NCBI RefSeq assembly: GCF_036541405.1
Contig: NZ_JAZHFS010000002.1
Span: 1 to 64,000, forward strand
DNA from: Clostridium_AD frigoriphilum
GTDB taxonomy: Bacteria > Bacillota > Clostridia > Clostridiales > Clostridiaceae
Direction: 5' to 3'
Length of the DNA stretch: 64,000 nt
How positions within the stretch are numbered: position 1 is the stretch's first letter; every line of letters starts with the position of its first letter. Position numbers and translations under genes: made by a program. Shown here in pieces: positions 8,074-16,465 of the stretch. The notes beneath the pieces were generated by a model, which worked only from the letters and a program-made list of their open reading frames with translations, did not search any database and was not told the DNA's origin.

Positions 8074-8964
8074 TTGATAGATATAAAAAATGTGAGTAAA
8101 AAGATAGATGATAAATACATTTTAAAAAATGTAGATTTGCATGTGAATAAGGGGAGTATATTTGGAATAATTGGTGAAAATGGTGCTGGAAAAACTACAC
8201 TTATTAAATGTTTAACTGGTATTTACAGAGTTAATGAAGGAAGCATTTTAATAGATGGTGAAGAAGTTTTTGATAATGCTAAAATAAAACAGAAGATAGG
8301 GTATGTATCAGATGAAAACCAATATTTCTCATCTTTTAAAGTATGCGAGCTCCTAGAATTTTATAAGAAGGCCTACAATGATTTTTCCAAGGAGAGATTC
8401 GATGAGCTTAATATAAAATTTAAAATTCCTTTAAATCGAAGAATAAGGGAGCTTTCCAAAGGCATGAAGATGAGAACAGCTATCCTTTTAAACTTAAGTA
8501 TAAAACCAGATATATTAATCCTTGACGAGCCAACATCTGGACTTGATCCTGTGATTAAAAAAGAATTAATGTCAATTATTGTGGATGAAGTAGCATCTAG
8601 AGATGTAACTGTATTTATTTCATCACATCATTTGGACCATATTGAGAGAATATGTGATAGCGTAGCAATAATCAAAGGTGGCGAAATAAAACTTAAAAGT
8701 TCTATGGAAGATGCTAAAAATAGCATCAAAAAACTTCAAGTGATGTTTAAAGATGAAGTCAATATAAATGAGAAGTTATCTTCTATTGATGGAGTAATTA
8801 AGGTTGAAACTATAGGTAGGGTAAATTATATAATCACTAAAAATTACACAAAAGATTTGGAGGAAAAGCTATATGACATGGGAGCTGAATTTATAGAAAT
8901 TGTAGATATGAGCCTTGAGGATATGTTTATATATTTCGTAGAAGAGGAGGATAAAAATGAATAA
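8074..8964 (+). CDS. ABC transporter ATPase (copy 2)
   Basis: 296 residues from a TTG start, with all ABC motifs as in copy 1. Differences from copy 1 are N/A, V/I, I/V, N/T, K/E and G/E substitutions. It overlaps its own permease by 8 bp, repeating the copy 1 arrangement. Either ATPase could probably drive either permease. A tandem segmental duplication is the simplest origin. Confidence 0.9.
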   Translation: MIDIKNVSKKIDDKYILKNVDLHVNKGSIFGIIGENGAGKTTLIKCLTGIYRVNEGSILIDGEEVFDNAKIKQKIGYVSDENQYFSSFKVCELLEFYKKAYNDFSKERFDELNIKFKIPLNRRIRELSKGMKMRTAILLNLSIKPDILILDEPTSGLDPVIKKELMSIIVDEVASRDVTVFISSHHLDHIERICDSVAIIKGGEIKLKSSMEDAKNSIKKLQVMFKDEVNINEKLSSIDGVIKVETIGRVNYIITKNYTKDLEEKLYDMGAEFIEIVDMSLEDMFIYFVEEEDKNE

Positions 8965-10018
8965 GGTTGTAAATAAGGCCCTTTTTTATAAGGAATGGAT
9001 AAATGTAAGATGGGTAACGCTTTTATCTATTATAACACTTTTATTTTATAAAGTTTATGGTGTTATATCATTGCTAAATCGAAATAAAATGTATATGGAA
9101 TACAATATTGGAAGTAGGACTGACAGGTGGTTCAATAATGGAATATATGGTATGAAAAGTTATTATTTTGTAATGGTATTAGTTGTCATAATACTCGCTA
9201 TAATTTTATTTAAAGGAGAAAAAACTAGTGAAACACAGGGATTTATAGCTTCTATGCCATTTACAAGGAAAGAGATAATAATTAATAAATGGCTTGTTGG
9301 TGTGGTAAGTTTACTTATAAGTTTTGTAATAACATATATATTTTTAAGCTTGTTTTATTTTGCTAATATTAATGACCTTAATACAACGTTAAATCCATAC
9401 TCTGATATAGTTAAATGGTTTTTTATGGATACATTCCAGTACATTTGTATTTTTACTTTTATGATGTTAATGCAGGCAGTCATGGGAAATAGTATAGTGT
9501 CTGGCATGGTAGGTGGTATAATTTTAGGGGTACCAATATTTATGTCAATGGTAGTACAGGAATTAGTTATGAGATATTATCATTATGATGACTTAATTAA
9601 TATAATCTTTGAAAAAATTAGTGGTTGGATAAATATTTATAGTTATAATGTAGCTAAACAGAAGTCCTTTTATCCAAATTCAGCAGAGAATATTAATCAG
9701 GATTATTATCAAAACTTCTATTATAGTAATTATAAATCTAAGTTATTAGTACTTTTTCTATTAATTTGTTTATTTTTGTTCTTAGCTAATTTAGCCTATA
9801 AAAAGAGAAATATAGAATATAATTTGAGATTAATTGTTTTTAAAAATTTGGAACCTGTCTTTATGGGGGGCGTTGCTATATGTTCAGGGCTTTTGGCTGG
9901 AGTTATTTTTGGAGAGAGTGGTTTAAAGGCATCATTTGGAATTTACTTTGTCATTTTCACTATTATAGGATATTTTATATCTAAACTATTACTTAAGGTA
10001 TTATCCTCAAAAAAATAA
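8957..10018 (+). CDS. ABC-2 type permease (copy 2)
   Basis: 353 residues, a paralogue of the 6998-8038 permease, with the same GEKTSETQGFIASMPFTRK segment and conserved C-terminal half (NYKSKLLVLFLL, ANLAYKKRNIEYNLRLIVF). The middle region around residues 190-260 is different and longer (PNSAENINQDYYQNFYYS), as is an N-terminal loop (EYNIGSRTDRWFNNG). These loops are likely extracytoplasmic or substrate-facing, which suggests a changed specificity. Confidence 0.82.
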   Translation: MNKVVNKALFYKEWINVRWVTLLSIITLLFYKVYGVISLLNRNKMYMEYNIGSRTDRWFNNGIYGMKSYYFVMVLVVIILAIILFKGEKTSETQGFIASMPFTRKEIIINKWLVGVVSLLISFVITYIFLSLFYFANINDLNTTLNPYSDIVKWFFMDTFQYICIFTFMMLMQAVMGNSIVSGMVGGIILGVPIFMSMVVQELVMRYYHYDDLINIIFEKISGWINIYSYNVAKQKSFYPNSAENINQDYYQNFYYSNYKSKLLVLFLLICLFLFLANLAYKKRNIEYNLRLIVFKNLEPVFMGGVAICSGLLAGVIFGESGLKASFGIYFVIFTIIGYFISKLLLKVLSSKK

Positions 10019-10058
10019 TTATAAGAGATGATCATTTTAATTTAAGGAGTGGGTTAGG

Positions 10059-10424
10059 TTGAAAAGAATACCATATATAACTGTATTAGGTTGTATAATT
10101 ATTGCAGTTTTAATATCTGTTTGTGGTGAAAAAGACATTAAAAACAATCTCATTATAGGAAATAAAAGTTCAGAAATAATTAGCAATATAGCAATTCAAA
10201 GAATTGGTAAAACTGAGATTATGGGTAGTAATTTGAAGCAAAATCAGCATTGTTATTTTGATATGGGAGTGCAAAAAAATTGTACTTATAAAGTTGAATT
10301 TGAAGATAAAAATAACAAAAGTACTCTTAGCAATGAATTTACGTGTGATTTTAATAAAGAAGGAATAGTAGATATAAATGTTAGAAAAGATAATAATGGA
10401 AAGTGGGCGGTTGTTTTAAATTAG
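10059..10424 (+). CDS. Small secreted or membrane-anchored hypothetical protein
   Basis: 121 residues from TTG 10059 behind AAGGAGTGGG. The N-terminus has a basic start and one hydrophobic segment (YITVLGCIIIAVLISVCG), then a soluble domain rich in Asn/Lys with three further cysteines. The cysteine after the segment lacks a good lipobox, so a lipoprotein is possible but not supported. It is last in the GntR-ABC operon, 40 bp after the second permease and before a terminator. Possibly an accessory or immunity-type component; no family recognised. Confidence 0.5.
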   Translation: MKRIPYITVLGCIIIAVLISVCGEKDIKNNLIIGNKSSEIISNIAIQRIGKTEIMGSNLKQNQHCYFDMGVQKNCTYKVEFEDKNNKSTLSNEFTCDFNKEGIVDINVRKDNNGKWAVVLN

Positions 10425-10490
10425 AGGGGTTTGTTTGTGAGCATATATAAGATTTATTATGCAATGTTATTAAAATTCAGTTTTAAATGT

Positions 10491-10527
10491 CCTAGTTGTG
10501 TTCACATAACTAGGGCCTTTTTTTATA
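10491..10527 (+). terminator. Terminator of the GntR-ABC operon
   Basis: CCTAGTTGTG (10491-10500) pairs with the CACATAACTAGG side, with one bulge, followed by a run of seven T residues. Confidence 0.85.
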
Positions 10528-10594
10528 ATATAGGGTTATAATTCTGGAACTAACAGTTCAATTGAAAACTTTATGATAATTGTAATAATTTAAG

Positions 10595-10687
10595 TGACAA
10601 TTGTCATAGTTTAGATGACAAAATGTAGGTGAAGATAATATAAAATTAGTTCATAATATATTTAAGAGATGACTGATAACGTTATCA
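10595..10687 (+). promoter_or_regulatory. Dyads ahead of the PTS operon, one cre-like
   Basis: TGACAATTGTCA (10595-10606) is a perfect 12-bp palindrome. TGATAACGTTATCA (10674-10687) is a perfect 14-bp palindrome with a central CG that fits the TGWNANCGNTNWCA form of catabolite-responsive elements and LacI-type operators. It lies 38 bp before the IIA start. Catabolite control is inferred. Confidence 0.6.
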
Positions 10688-10724
10688 TGAATTGCGAAAT
10701 AATATGTTTTAAGGGGGATAAATA

Positions 10725-11147
10725 ATGATAGCTATTATACTTGGATCTCATGGAAAATTTTCTAAGGAATTGTTGAAGTCTTCAGAAATGATACTCGGCA
10801 AACAAGAAAATATAGGGTATGTGACTTTGGAACCTGGGGAAAGTGCTGATGATCTTGTTAAAAAGTATGAAGATTTAATTAAAAACCTTGATCTTAGAGA
10901 AGGATTGCTTTTTATGGTTGATTTGTTTGGTGGAAGTCCATTTAATGCAGCTAGTAGAATAGCAATTACGAGTGAAAATATTGATATTGTTACTGGAGTT
11001 AATTTACCAATGCTTCTCGAGGTTTCTGTTTCAAGAGATTTTAAAAGTTTAGATGATATTGTAAGAACGGCTATAGATTCTGGACTAGATGCTATAAAAT
11101 CATTTAAAGAAAATTTTAATGATAATGTTGAGGAGGAATTAGAATAA
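10725..11147 (+). CDS. PTS mannose-family IIA component
   Basis: 140 residues, the usual size for a separate EIIA-Man domain. IAIILGSHGKFSKELLKSSE carries the phospho-accepting histidine (His9), and LLFMVDLFGGSPFNAASR is the conserved second signature. It accepts phosphate from HPr and passes it to IIB. The TAA stop overlaps the ATG of the IIB gene by one base. First gene of a four-component PTS operon. Confidence 0.93.
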   Translation: MIAIILGSHGKFSKELLKSSEMILGKQENIGYVTLEPGESADDLVKKYEDLIKNLDLREGLLFMVDLFGGSPFNAASRIAITSENIDIVTGVNLPMLLEVSVSRDFKSLDDIVRTAIDSGLDAIKSFKENFNDNVEEELE

Positions 11148-11629
11148 TGGAAATAAGTTTTGTAAGAATTGATGACAGATTAATTCATGGACAGGTAGCA
11201 ACGGTTTGGGCGAAGGTATCAAAATGTAACAAAATATTTGTATGTAGTGATGAGGTTGCTAATGATAAGTTAAGAAAAAGTTTATTATTACAGGTTTCAC
11301 CACCAGGAATAAAAGCCTATGTAATGCCTATTGAAAAGGCAATTGGTGCATATAAAAATCCTAAATACAACGATTTTAAAACTTTGTTTTTGACTACAAA
11401 TCCAGCTGATGTTTTAAGATTGATTGAAGGCGGAGTAGATATTAAATCAGTAAACGTTGGTGGAATGTGCTTTAAAGAGGGTAAAACCCAAATATCAGCG
11501 GCAGTATCTGTAGGTCATGATGATATAAAAGCATTTAAAAAATTACATGAATTAGGAATAGAATTGGAGTTAAGACAAGTTGCCCGTGATCCAAAAGTTG
11601 ATTTAATGAGTAAAATCGCAAAAATTTAA
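11147..11629 (+). CDS. PTS mannose/fructose/sorbose-family IIB component
   Basis: 160 residues. The phospho-site motif FVRIDDRLIHGQV gives His14, and VNVGGMCFKEGKTQIS is typical of the family. It transfers phosphate to the sugar during transport through IIC/IID. One-base overlap with IIA and 23 bp to IIC indicate one transcript. The sugar cannot be read from the sequence. Confidence 0.93.
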   Translation: MEISFVRIDDRLIHGQVATVWAKVSKCNKIFVCSDEVANDKLRKSLLLQVSPPGIKAYVMPIEKAIGAYKNPKYNDFKTLFLTTNPADVLRLIEGGVDIKSVNVGGMCFKEGKTQISAAVSVGHDDIKAFKKLHELGIELELRQVARDPKVDLMSKIAKI

Positions 11630-11652
11630 AAATTAAATAAGGGGGGATATTA

Positions 11653-12417
11653 ATGAGTACATTACAAATAATTTTAGTATTTATAATTGCAGGTATAACT
11701 GGAATGGGGAGTGTTCTGGATTCAGCTCAAACTCATAGACCATTAATAGCATGTACACTTATCGGATTAGTTTTAGGAGACGTGAAAACGGGAATTATTT
11801 TAGGTGGTTATTTGGAACTTTTAGCACTTGGATGGATGAATGTTGGAGCAGCTATGGCTCCAGATGCTGCACTGGCTAGTGTTGTATCAACAATTTTAGT
11901 AATAGTTGGGCACCAATCAATAACAGCTGGAATGGCACTTGCAATTCCAATAGCAGTGGCAGGTCAAGTTCTTACTATTTTTGTTAGAACAATAATAGTG
12001 TTTTTTCAGCATCTTGCAGACAAATACGCCAAAGAAGCAAACTTTAGAGGCATAGAAATGTGTCATATAATGGCTTTAGCAGTACAGGCATTACGAGTTG
12101 CTATTCCAGCTGTATTAGTTGCAGCAGTTGCGGGAACTGGTACTGTTAATGCAATGCTTTCGGCAATACCAGTAGTTGTTACAAGAGGGTTACAAGTATC
12201 AGGAGGGTTTATAGTTGTTGTTGGTTATGCAATGGTAATAAATATGATGGAAGCTAAGTATTTAATGATTTTCTTCTTTGCAGGATTTCTAATTTCAGTA
12301 TTTACAAGTTTCACTCTTGTTGGACTAGGAATGCTTGGACTAATTTGTGGAATAGCTTATATTCAATTGAATCCTAAGTATAGCAAAGCTTCTGAAGTTG
12401 TAGATGAATTAGATTAA
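11653..12417 (+). CDS. PTS mannose-family IIC component
   Basis: 254 residues, polytopic, with the IIC-Man signatures GSVLDSAQTHRPLIACTLIGL, GGYLELLALGWMNVGAAMAP and ALAIPIAVAGQVL. It forms the sugar channel together with IID. Ribosome binding site AAGGGGGGAT. Length is normal for the family (about 250-270). Confidence 0.93.
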   Translation: MSTLQIILVFIIAGITGMGSVLDSAQTHRPLIACTLIGLVLGDVKTGIILGGYLELLALGWMNVGAAMAPDAALASVVSTILVIVGHQSITAGMALAIPIAVAGQVLTIFVRTIIVFFQHLADKYAKEANFRGIEMCHIMALAVQALRVAIPAVLVAAVAGTGTVNAMLSAIPVVVTRGLQVSGGFIVVVGYAMVINMMEAKYLMIFFFAGFLISVFTSFTLVGLGMLGLICGIAYIQLNPKYSKASEVVDELD

Positions 12418-12438
12418 TTATAAAAAGGGGGATATAAA

Positions 12439-13314
12439 ATGAGTGAAAATAAATTAAAACAACAAAATATTAAACATAAAGATATCGAAAACAAAGATGT
12501 AAAATTAACTAAAGGCGACCTTAGGAGTATGTTTATTCGTTCAAATTTTCTTTTAGGTTCTTATAACTTTGAGAGAATGCAGTCAATAGGTTTTTGTGTT
12601 ACATTAATCCCTGCAATAAAAAGACTATATTCTAAAAAAGAAGATCAAGCTGAAGCTTTAAAAAGACATTTAGAATTTTTTAATACACAACCATTTGTTG
12701 CGGCACCTATTATGGGTATAACAGCAGCAATGGAGGAACAAAAGGCAAATGGTGCACAAATAGATGATGCAGCAATAAGTAGTGTAAAAGTAGGGCTCAT
12801 GGGACCGCTCGCAGGGGTAGGAGATCCAATATTTTGGGGAACAGCAAGACCGGTTATAGCAGCAATAGGAGCTGGAATAGCAATTACAGGGAGCGTAGTA
12901 GGGCCTTTATTATTCTTTCTATTATTTAATGGACTTAGATTAGGTACACTTTGGCTTGGCTTAAACTATGGATATAAAAAAGGTACTGAAATAGTTACTG
13001 ATGTTTCTGGAAATAAATTAGCTAAGCTAACTGAATGTGCTTCAATATTAGGTCTGTTTGTAATGGGTGCATTGGTGGCTAAATGGACTACTATTAATGT
13101 ACCGGTAGTAATTTCAAGAATTACTGGATCAGATGGTAAAGTTGTAATTAACACTGTACAAAGTCAATTAGATTCCTTGTTACCAGCAGCATTACCATTA
13201 TTATTAACTTTTTTATGTATGAAGTTATTAAAGAAAAAGGTAAGTGCTGTAGCAATAATATTCGCATTGTTTGCAGTAGGTATCTTTGGTTTTTGGGCAG
13301 GAATATTAAAATAA
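12439..13314 (+). CDS. PTS mannose-family IID component
   Basis: 291 residues; a charged N-terminal extension of about 25 residues precedes the IID domain (MFIRSNFLLGSYNFERMQS, GFCVTLIPAIKRLY, KVGLMGPLAGVGDPIFWGT). The C-terminal end has membrane helices. It completes the transporter with IIC. A moderate terminator follows at 13355-13392. Confidence 0.93.
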   Translation: MSENKLKQQNIKHKDIENKDVKLTKGDLRSMFIRSNFLLGSYNFERMQSIGFCVTLIPAIKRLYSKKEDQAEALKRHLEFFNTQPFVAAPIMGITAAMEEQKANGAQIDDAAISSVKVGLMGPLAGVGDPIFWGTARPVIAAIGAGIAITGSVVGPLLFFLLFNGLRLGTLWLGLNYGYKKGTEIVTDVSGNKLAKLTECASILGLFVMGALVAKWTTINVPVVISRITGSDGKVVINTVQSQLDSLLPAALPLLLTFLCMKLLKKKVSAVAIIFALFAVGIFGFWAGILK

Positions 13315-13354
13315 CAAGCTGTCTTATAAATATAATTTTATAAAACATTAAAGG

Positions 13355-13392
13355 CTAACATTGAAATTTGATTTTCTCTGTTAGTTTTTTTT
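13355..13392 (+). terminator. Terminator after the PTS operon
   Basis: A short stem CTAACA (13355-13360) / TGTTAG (13379-13384) is followed immediately by eight T residues. The loop is 18 nt, so termination may be partial and the HAD gene could be read through. Confidence 0.55.
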
Positions 13393-13498
13393 ATAACTAT
13401 AAATAAAGGGATTTAAAGTTAGTTTTGAAGTTAAATGTTATTATTAAAGAATATAATATGAGTTAAAAATTATAGAATATGGAGTGTGAAATAAATTA

Positions 13499-14314
13499 AT
13501 GAATAAAATTAAAATGATATGTTTAGATATTGATGGAACATTACTAAATTCAGAACATAAAATTTCAAAAAAAACAAAAGAAGTAATTGAGATAGTAGCA
13601 AATCAAAAACAAATTCCAGTAATATTAGTGTCTGCAAGAATGCCTAAGGGAATATTGTTTTTACAAAAGGAACTTAATATCGAGCAACCAATTATTTGTT
13701 ACAGTGGTGCTTTAGTTATGGACAAAGATGCTAATATATTATCTAATTGTAGTATAGAAGTTTCAGAGGTAAGGCAGGTTCATAATTTTGTTAAGGAAAT
13801 AGGTGTGCATATGAGTTTATACAAAGATGATGAATGGTATATTGAAGAAATAGATGAATGGTCGAGTCAAGAAAGTGCAATAACTAATATTGCACCAAAT
13901 GTTATAAATTTTACTGATTTATTTAATGTATGGGAACAAGAAAAATCAGGACCTAATAAGCTTCTATGTATGGCAGAACCCAATAAAATCAAAGCATTGG
14001 ATCTACTAATTAAAAGTTATCATTCAAATAATTTAAATATATATCCTTCAAAACCAACCTATCTAGAAATAATGCCTAGTAATGTTTCAAAAACTTCAGC
14101 AATAGAAATCTTGATGTCAAAGTTTAACATACAAAGATCCGAAATAATTGCTATAGGTGATAACTATAATGACATTAGTATGATAGAATTTGCAGGTGTT
14201 GGGGTTGCAATGGGTAATGCACCAGAAGGAGTTAAACGATATGCTGATTATATAACTTCGACTAATGATGAAGATGGAGTAGCTATGGCAATAAAAAAAT
14301 ACATTATATCATGA
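13499..14314 (+). CDS. Cof-type HAD-IIB phosphatase
   Basis: 271 residues, the usual length. Motif I ICLDIDGTLLNS (nucleophile Asp9), motif II LVSARMPKG, motif III lysine region, and motif IV IIAIGDNYNDISMIEFAG. The C2B cap lies between motifs II and III. Such enzymes dephosphorylate sugar phosphates and similar metabolites. Position behind a sugar PTS suggests it removes excess sugar phosphate, but the substrate is not known. The nearest ribosome-binding-like GGAG is about 14 bases from the ATG, so translation may be weak. Confidence 0.88.
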   Translation: MNKIKMICLDIDGTLLNSEHKISKKTKEVIEIVANQKQIPVILVSARMPKGILFLQKELNIEQPIICYSGALVMDKDANILSNCSIEVSEVRQVHNFVKEIGVHMSLYKDDEWYIEEIDEWSSQESAITNIAPNVINFTDLFNVWEQEKSGPNKLLCMAEPNKIKALDLLIKSYHSNNLNIYPSKPTYLEIMPSNVSKTSAIEILMSKFNIQRSEIIAIGDNYNDISMIEFAGVGVAMGNAPEGVKRYADYITSTNDEDGVAMAIKKYIIS

Positions 14315-14454
14315 ACACTTTTTATTATGGAAGTAACTTATATAAGATGTTACAATAAAAGTGTAATGATGTAAACAAAGTGAAAATGAAATGACAAAAG
14401 AAATTAGACAAGATGTTTTGTGACGTAATTAAAAACCGATATGGAGGTAAAACG

Positions 14455-15801
14455 ATGGAAAAACTAGATGAAAAAAGATGGGGAAAAACATCCGTAACTA
14501 GAATTTCATTGTTTGTTATAAATTTTTTAGTAATTGTATTTACGTCTATAGTTAGTTCTAATACTATAGGCTTAATTTGTGAAAATAATATGGCAAGGGA
14601 GTTTATTGAAAAAGTTAGCTCTGTTCCTACAATTGAATGGAAAATGCCTGTATTTTCTATGCTGCTTTTATTTATGCTTACTATTAGTGTTATAACTAGG
14701 GAATATCTATTTAAAAAAAATCAATTTGCATTATATATTTTTTGCGTTTTTGATATTTTATTATGCATTGGCATAATGGTATATCTTAATATGGATTATA
14801 AGGGGATATTGTTTATAGCAATAGCAAATATAGTTACTTATATTGATGGAAAAAAAAGAAAAAGTGTATTTATTTTAGTAATAATTATTATTTATATAAC
14901 ATTAGATTATAATATTTTGTCTATTAAAATTAATATATTTAATATTAATGATTATGTTCAATACTACACGTCAATGCAAAGACTTTATTTTTTTAGTATT
15001 AAGAATATACTTAATTCTATAAACGAAATAATCTTTATAGTGTTTATGATTCAAGTAATACAGAATGAAAGAGATGAAAATGAAAAAATTTCAGAATTGT
15101 ATATCAAGCTATATAAATCCTCAGAGGAATTAGAAGTTATAAACATTCAATTGCAAGACTATGCTAGAAAATCTCAGGAAGCAGCTAAAATTAAAGAAAG
15201 AAATAGGCTAGCAAGGGAAATTCATGACACTATTGGTCATACACTTACTGGTATAGCAATTGGTTTAGAAGCATGTATAGAATTATCAGAATTCAACATT
15301 AGTAAGATGAAAATTCAGATGCTAAAAATATCAGAGCTTGCAAGATCAGGTCTCTTAGATGTTCGAAGATCTATGAATGAGCTAAGGCCTGATGCACTTG
15401 AAAGATTTTCGCTAATTGAAGCAATTTCAAAGTTGTCTGAAGATATAAATGAGTGTACAAATACTAAAGTAAAGATTCAAATTATAGGACAAGCTCCAAA
15501 AATGGGCGCGGATGAAGAAGAAACAGTTTATAGAATAGTTCAAGAGGGAATAACAAATGCAGTGAGGCATGGGGCCGCAAGTGAGATTATAGTGGCTTTA
15601 GAATTTGCAGAAAATAAGTTGCAAATTAAAATAATGGATGATGGAATAGGAGCAGGTGAAGTTAAAAAAGGGTTCGGATTAAGGCATATTGAGGAAAGAG
15701 TAAACATGTTAGGGGGAGAAGTTAAGTTTGGTGGTAATAACGCAGGAGGATTTATTATTTCTGCATACTTGTCTATAAGGGGGGAGTTTAAAAATGATTA
15801 A
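14455..15801 (+). CDS. Sensor histidine kinase (NarL-type, HisKA_3)
   Basis: About 448 residues from ATG 14455 behind TATGGAGGTAAAACG; the upstream in-frame ATG at 14413 lacks a ribosome binding site. The N-terminal half has around six membrane segments without a large extracellular domain. A coiled coil (NEKISELYIKLYKSSEELE) leads to the H-box LAREIHDTIGHTLTGIAIG; the catalytic domain has EETVYRIVQEGITNAVRHG and DDGIGAGEVKKGFGLRHIEE. With hardly any extracytoplasmic domain it probably senses through partners, and two binding proteins follow in the operon. It overlaps the regulator by 8 bp. Confidence 0.9.
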   Translation: MEKLDEKRWGKTSVTRISLFVINFLVIVFTSIVSSNTIGLICENNMAREFIEKVSSVPTIEWKMPVFSMLLLFMLTISVITREYLFKKNQFALYIFCVFDILLCIGIMVYLNMDYKGILFIAIANIVTYIDGKKRKSVFILVIIIIYITLDYNILSIKINIFNINDYVQYYTSMQRLYFFSIKNILNSINEIIFIVFMIQVIQNERDENEKISELYIKLYKSSEELEVINIQLQDYARKSQEAAKIKERNRLAREIHDTIGHTLTGIAIGLEACIELSEFNISKMKIQMLKISELARSGLLDVRRSMNELRPDALERFSLIEAISKLSEDINECTNTKVKIQIIGQAPKMGADEEETVYRIVQEGITNAVRHGAASEIIVALEFAENKLQIKIMDDGIGAGEVKKGFGLRHIEERVNMLGGEVKFGGNNAGGFIISAYLSIRGEFKND

Positions 15802-16465
15802 AATACTAATAGCAGAAGATCAAGAACTTATAAGTCAGAGTCTTGAAATAATTCTTGGAAATAAACCTGATATGAAAGTAGTTGGTGTTGCAGAGGATGG
15901 TAAAAAGGCTGTTAGATTAGCACAAAAATTAATTCCTGACATTATTCTAATGGATATCCGTATGCCTGAAATAGATGGAGTAAAATGTATAAAGATTATA
16001 AAAAAGATATTGCCACAAATAAAAATTATAGTACTTACAACCTTTGATGATAATGAATATATATTTGACGCTCTAAAATATGGGGCTAGTGGTTACCTAT
16101 TAAAAGGTCTATCTTCTATAGAACTAGTGGGTGCTATTAGAACTGTATATAATGGAGGGGCTCTTATAAACCCTAATATTGCAATGAAGGTAGTTGAATT
16201 TTTCCATGAGGACGATAAGGTGGAATATAAAATCAATGTAGATGAGTTAGAATTCCATAATTTAAATAAGAATGAGTTAAAAATAATGAAATTAATAGGG
16301 AGGGGGATGTCAAATAAGGAAATAGCTCTTGAAACTAATTTTAGTGAAGGGACTGTAAGAAATTATATAAGTAATATTTTAAGTAAACTAAACTTAAGAG
16401 ATAGGACACAAATAGCCATATTTGCAATTCAATCTAGATTGGAGCTGAAAAAGATTGAAAATTAG
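15794..16465 (+). CDS. NarL/FixJ-type response regulator
   Basis: 223 residues: receiver domain with the acidic pair near residues 8-9 (AEDQE), phospho-Asp in IILMDIRMPEIDG (about residue 54), and Lys in GYLLKGLSS; then a LuxR-type helix-turn-helix (LNKNELKIMKLIGRGMSNKEI, GTVRNYISNILSKLNLRDR). It partners the upstream kinase. The reading frame overlaps the next gene's TTG start by 11 bp, tying the binding protein to this operon. Confidence 0.93.
   Translation: MIKILIAEDQELISQSLEIILGNKPDMKVVGVAEDGKKAVRLAQKLIPDIILMDIRMPEIDGVKCIKIIKKILPQIKIIVLTTFDDNEYIFDALKYGASGYLLKGLSSIELVGAIRTVYNGGALINPNIAMKVVEFFHEDDKVEYKINVDELEFHNLNKNELKIMKLIGRGMSNKEIALETNFSEGTVRNYISNILSKLNLRDRTQIAIFAIQSRLELKKIEN

Noticed and set aside
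6115..10018. Transposon-mediated origin of the ABC duplication
   Set aside because: No insertion sequence or terminal repeat flanks either copy; plain tandem duplication suffices.
10059..10424. Lipoprotein call for the 121-residue protein
   Set aside because: The residues before the cysteine (ISVC) do not form a proper lipobox.
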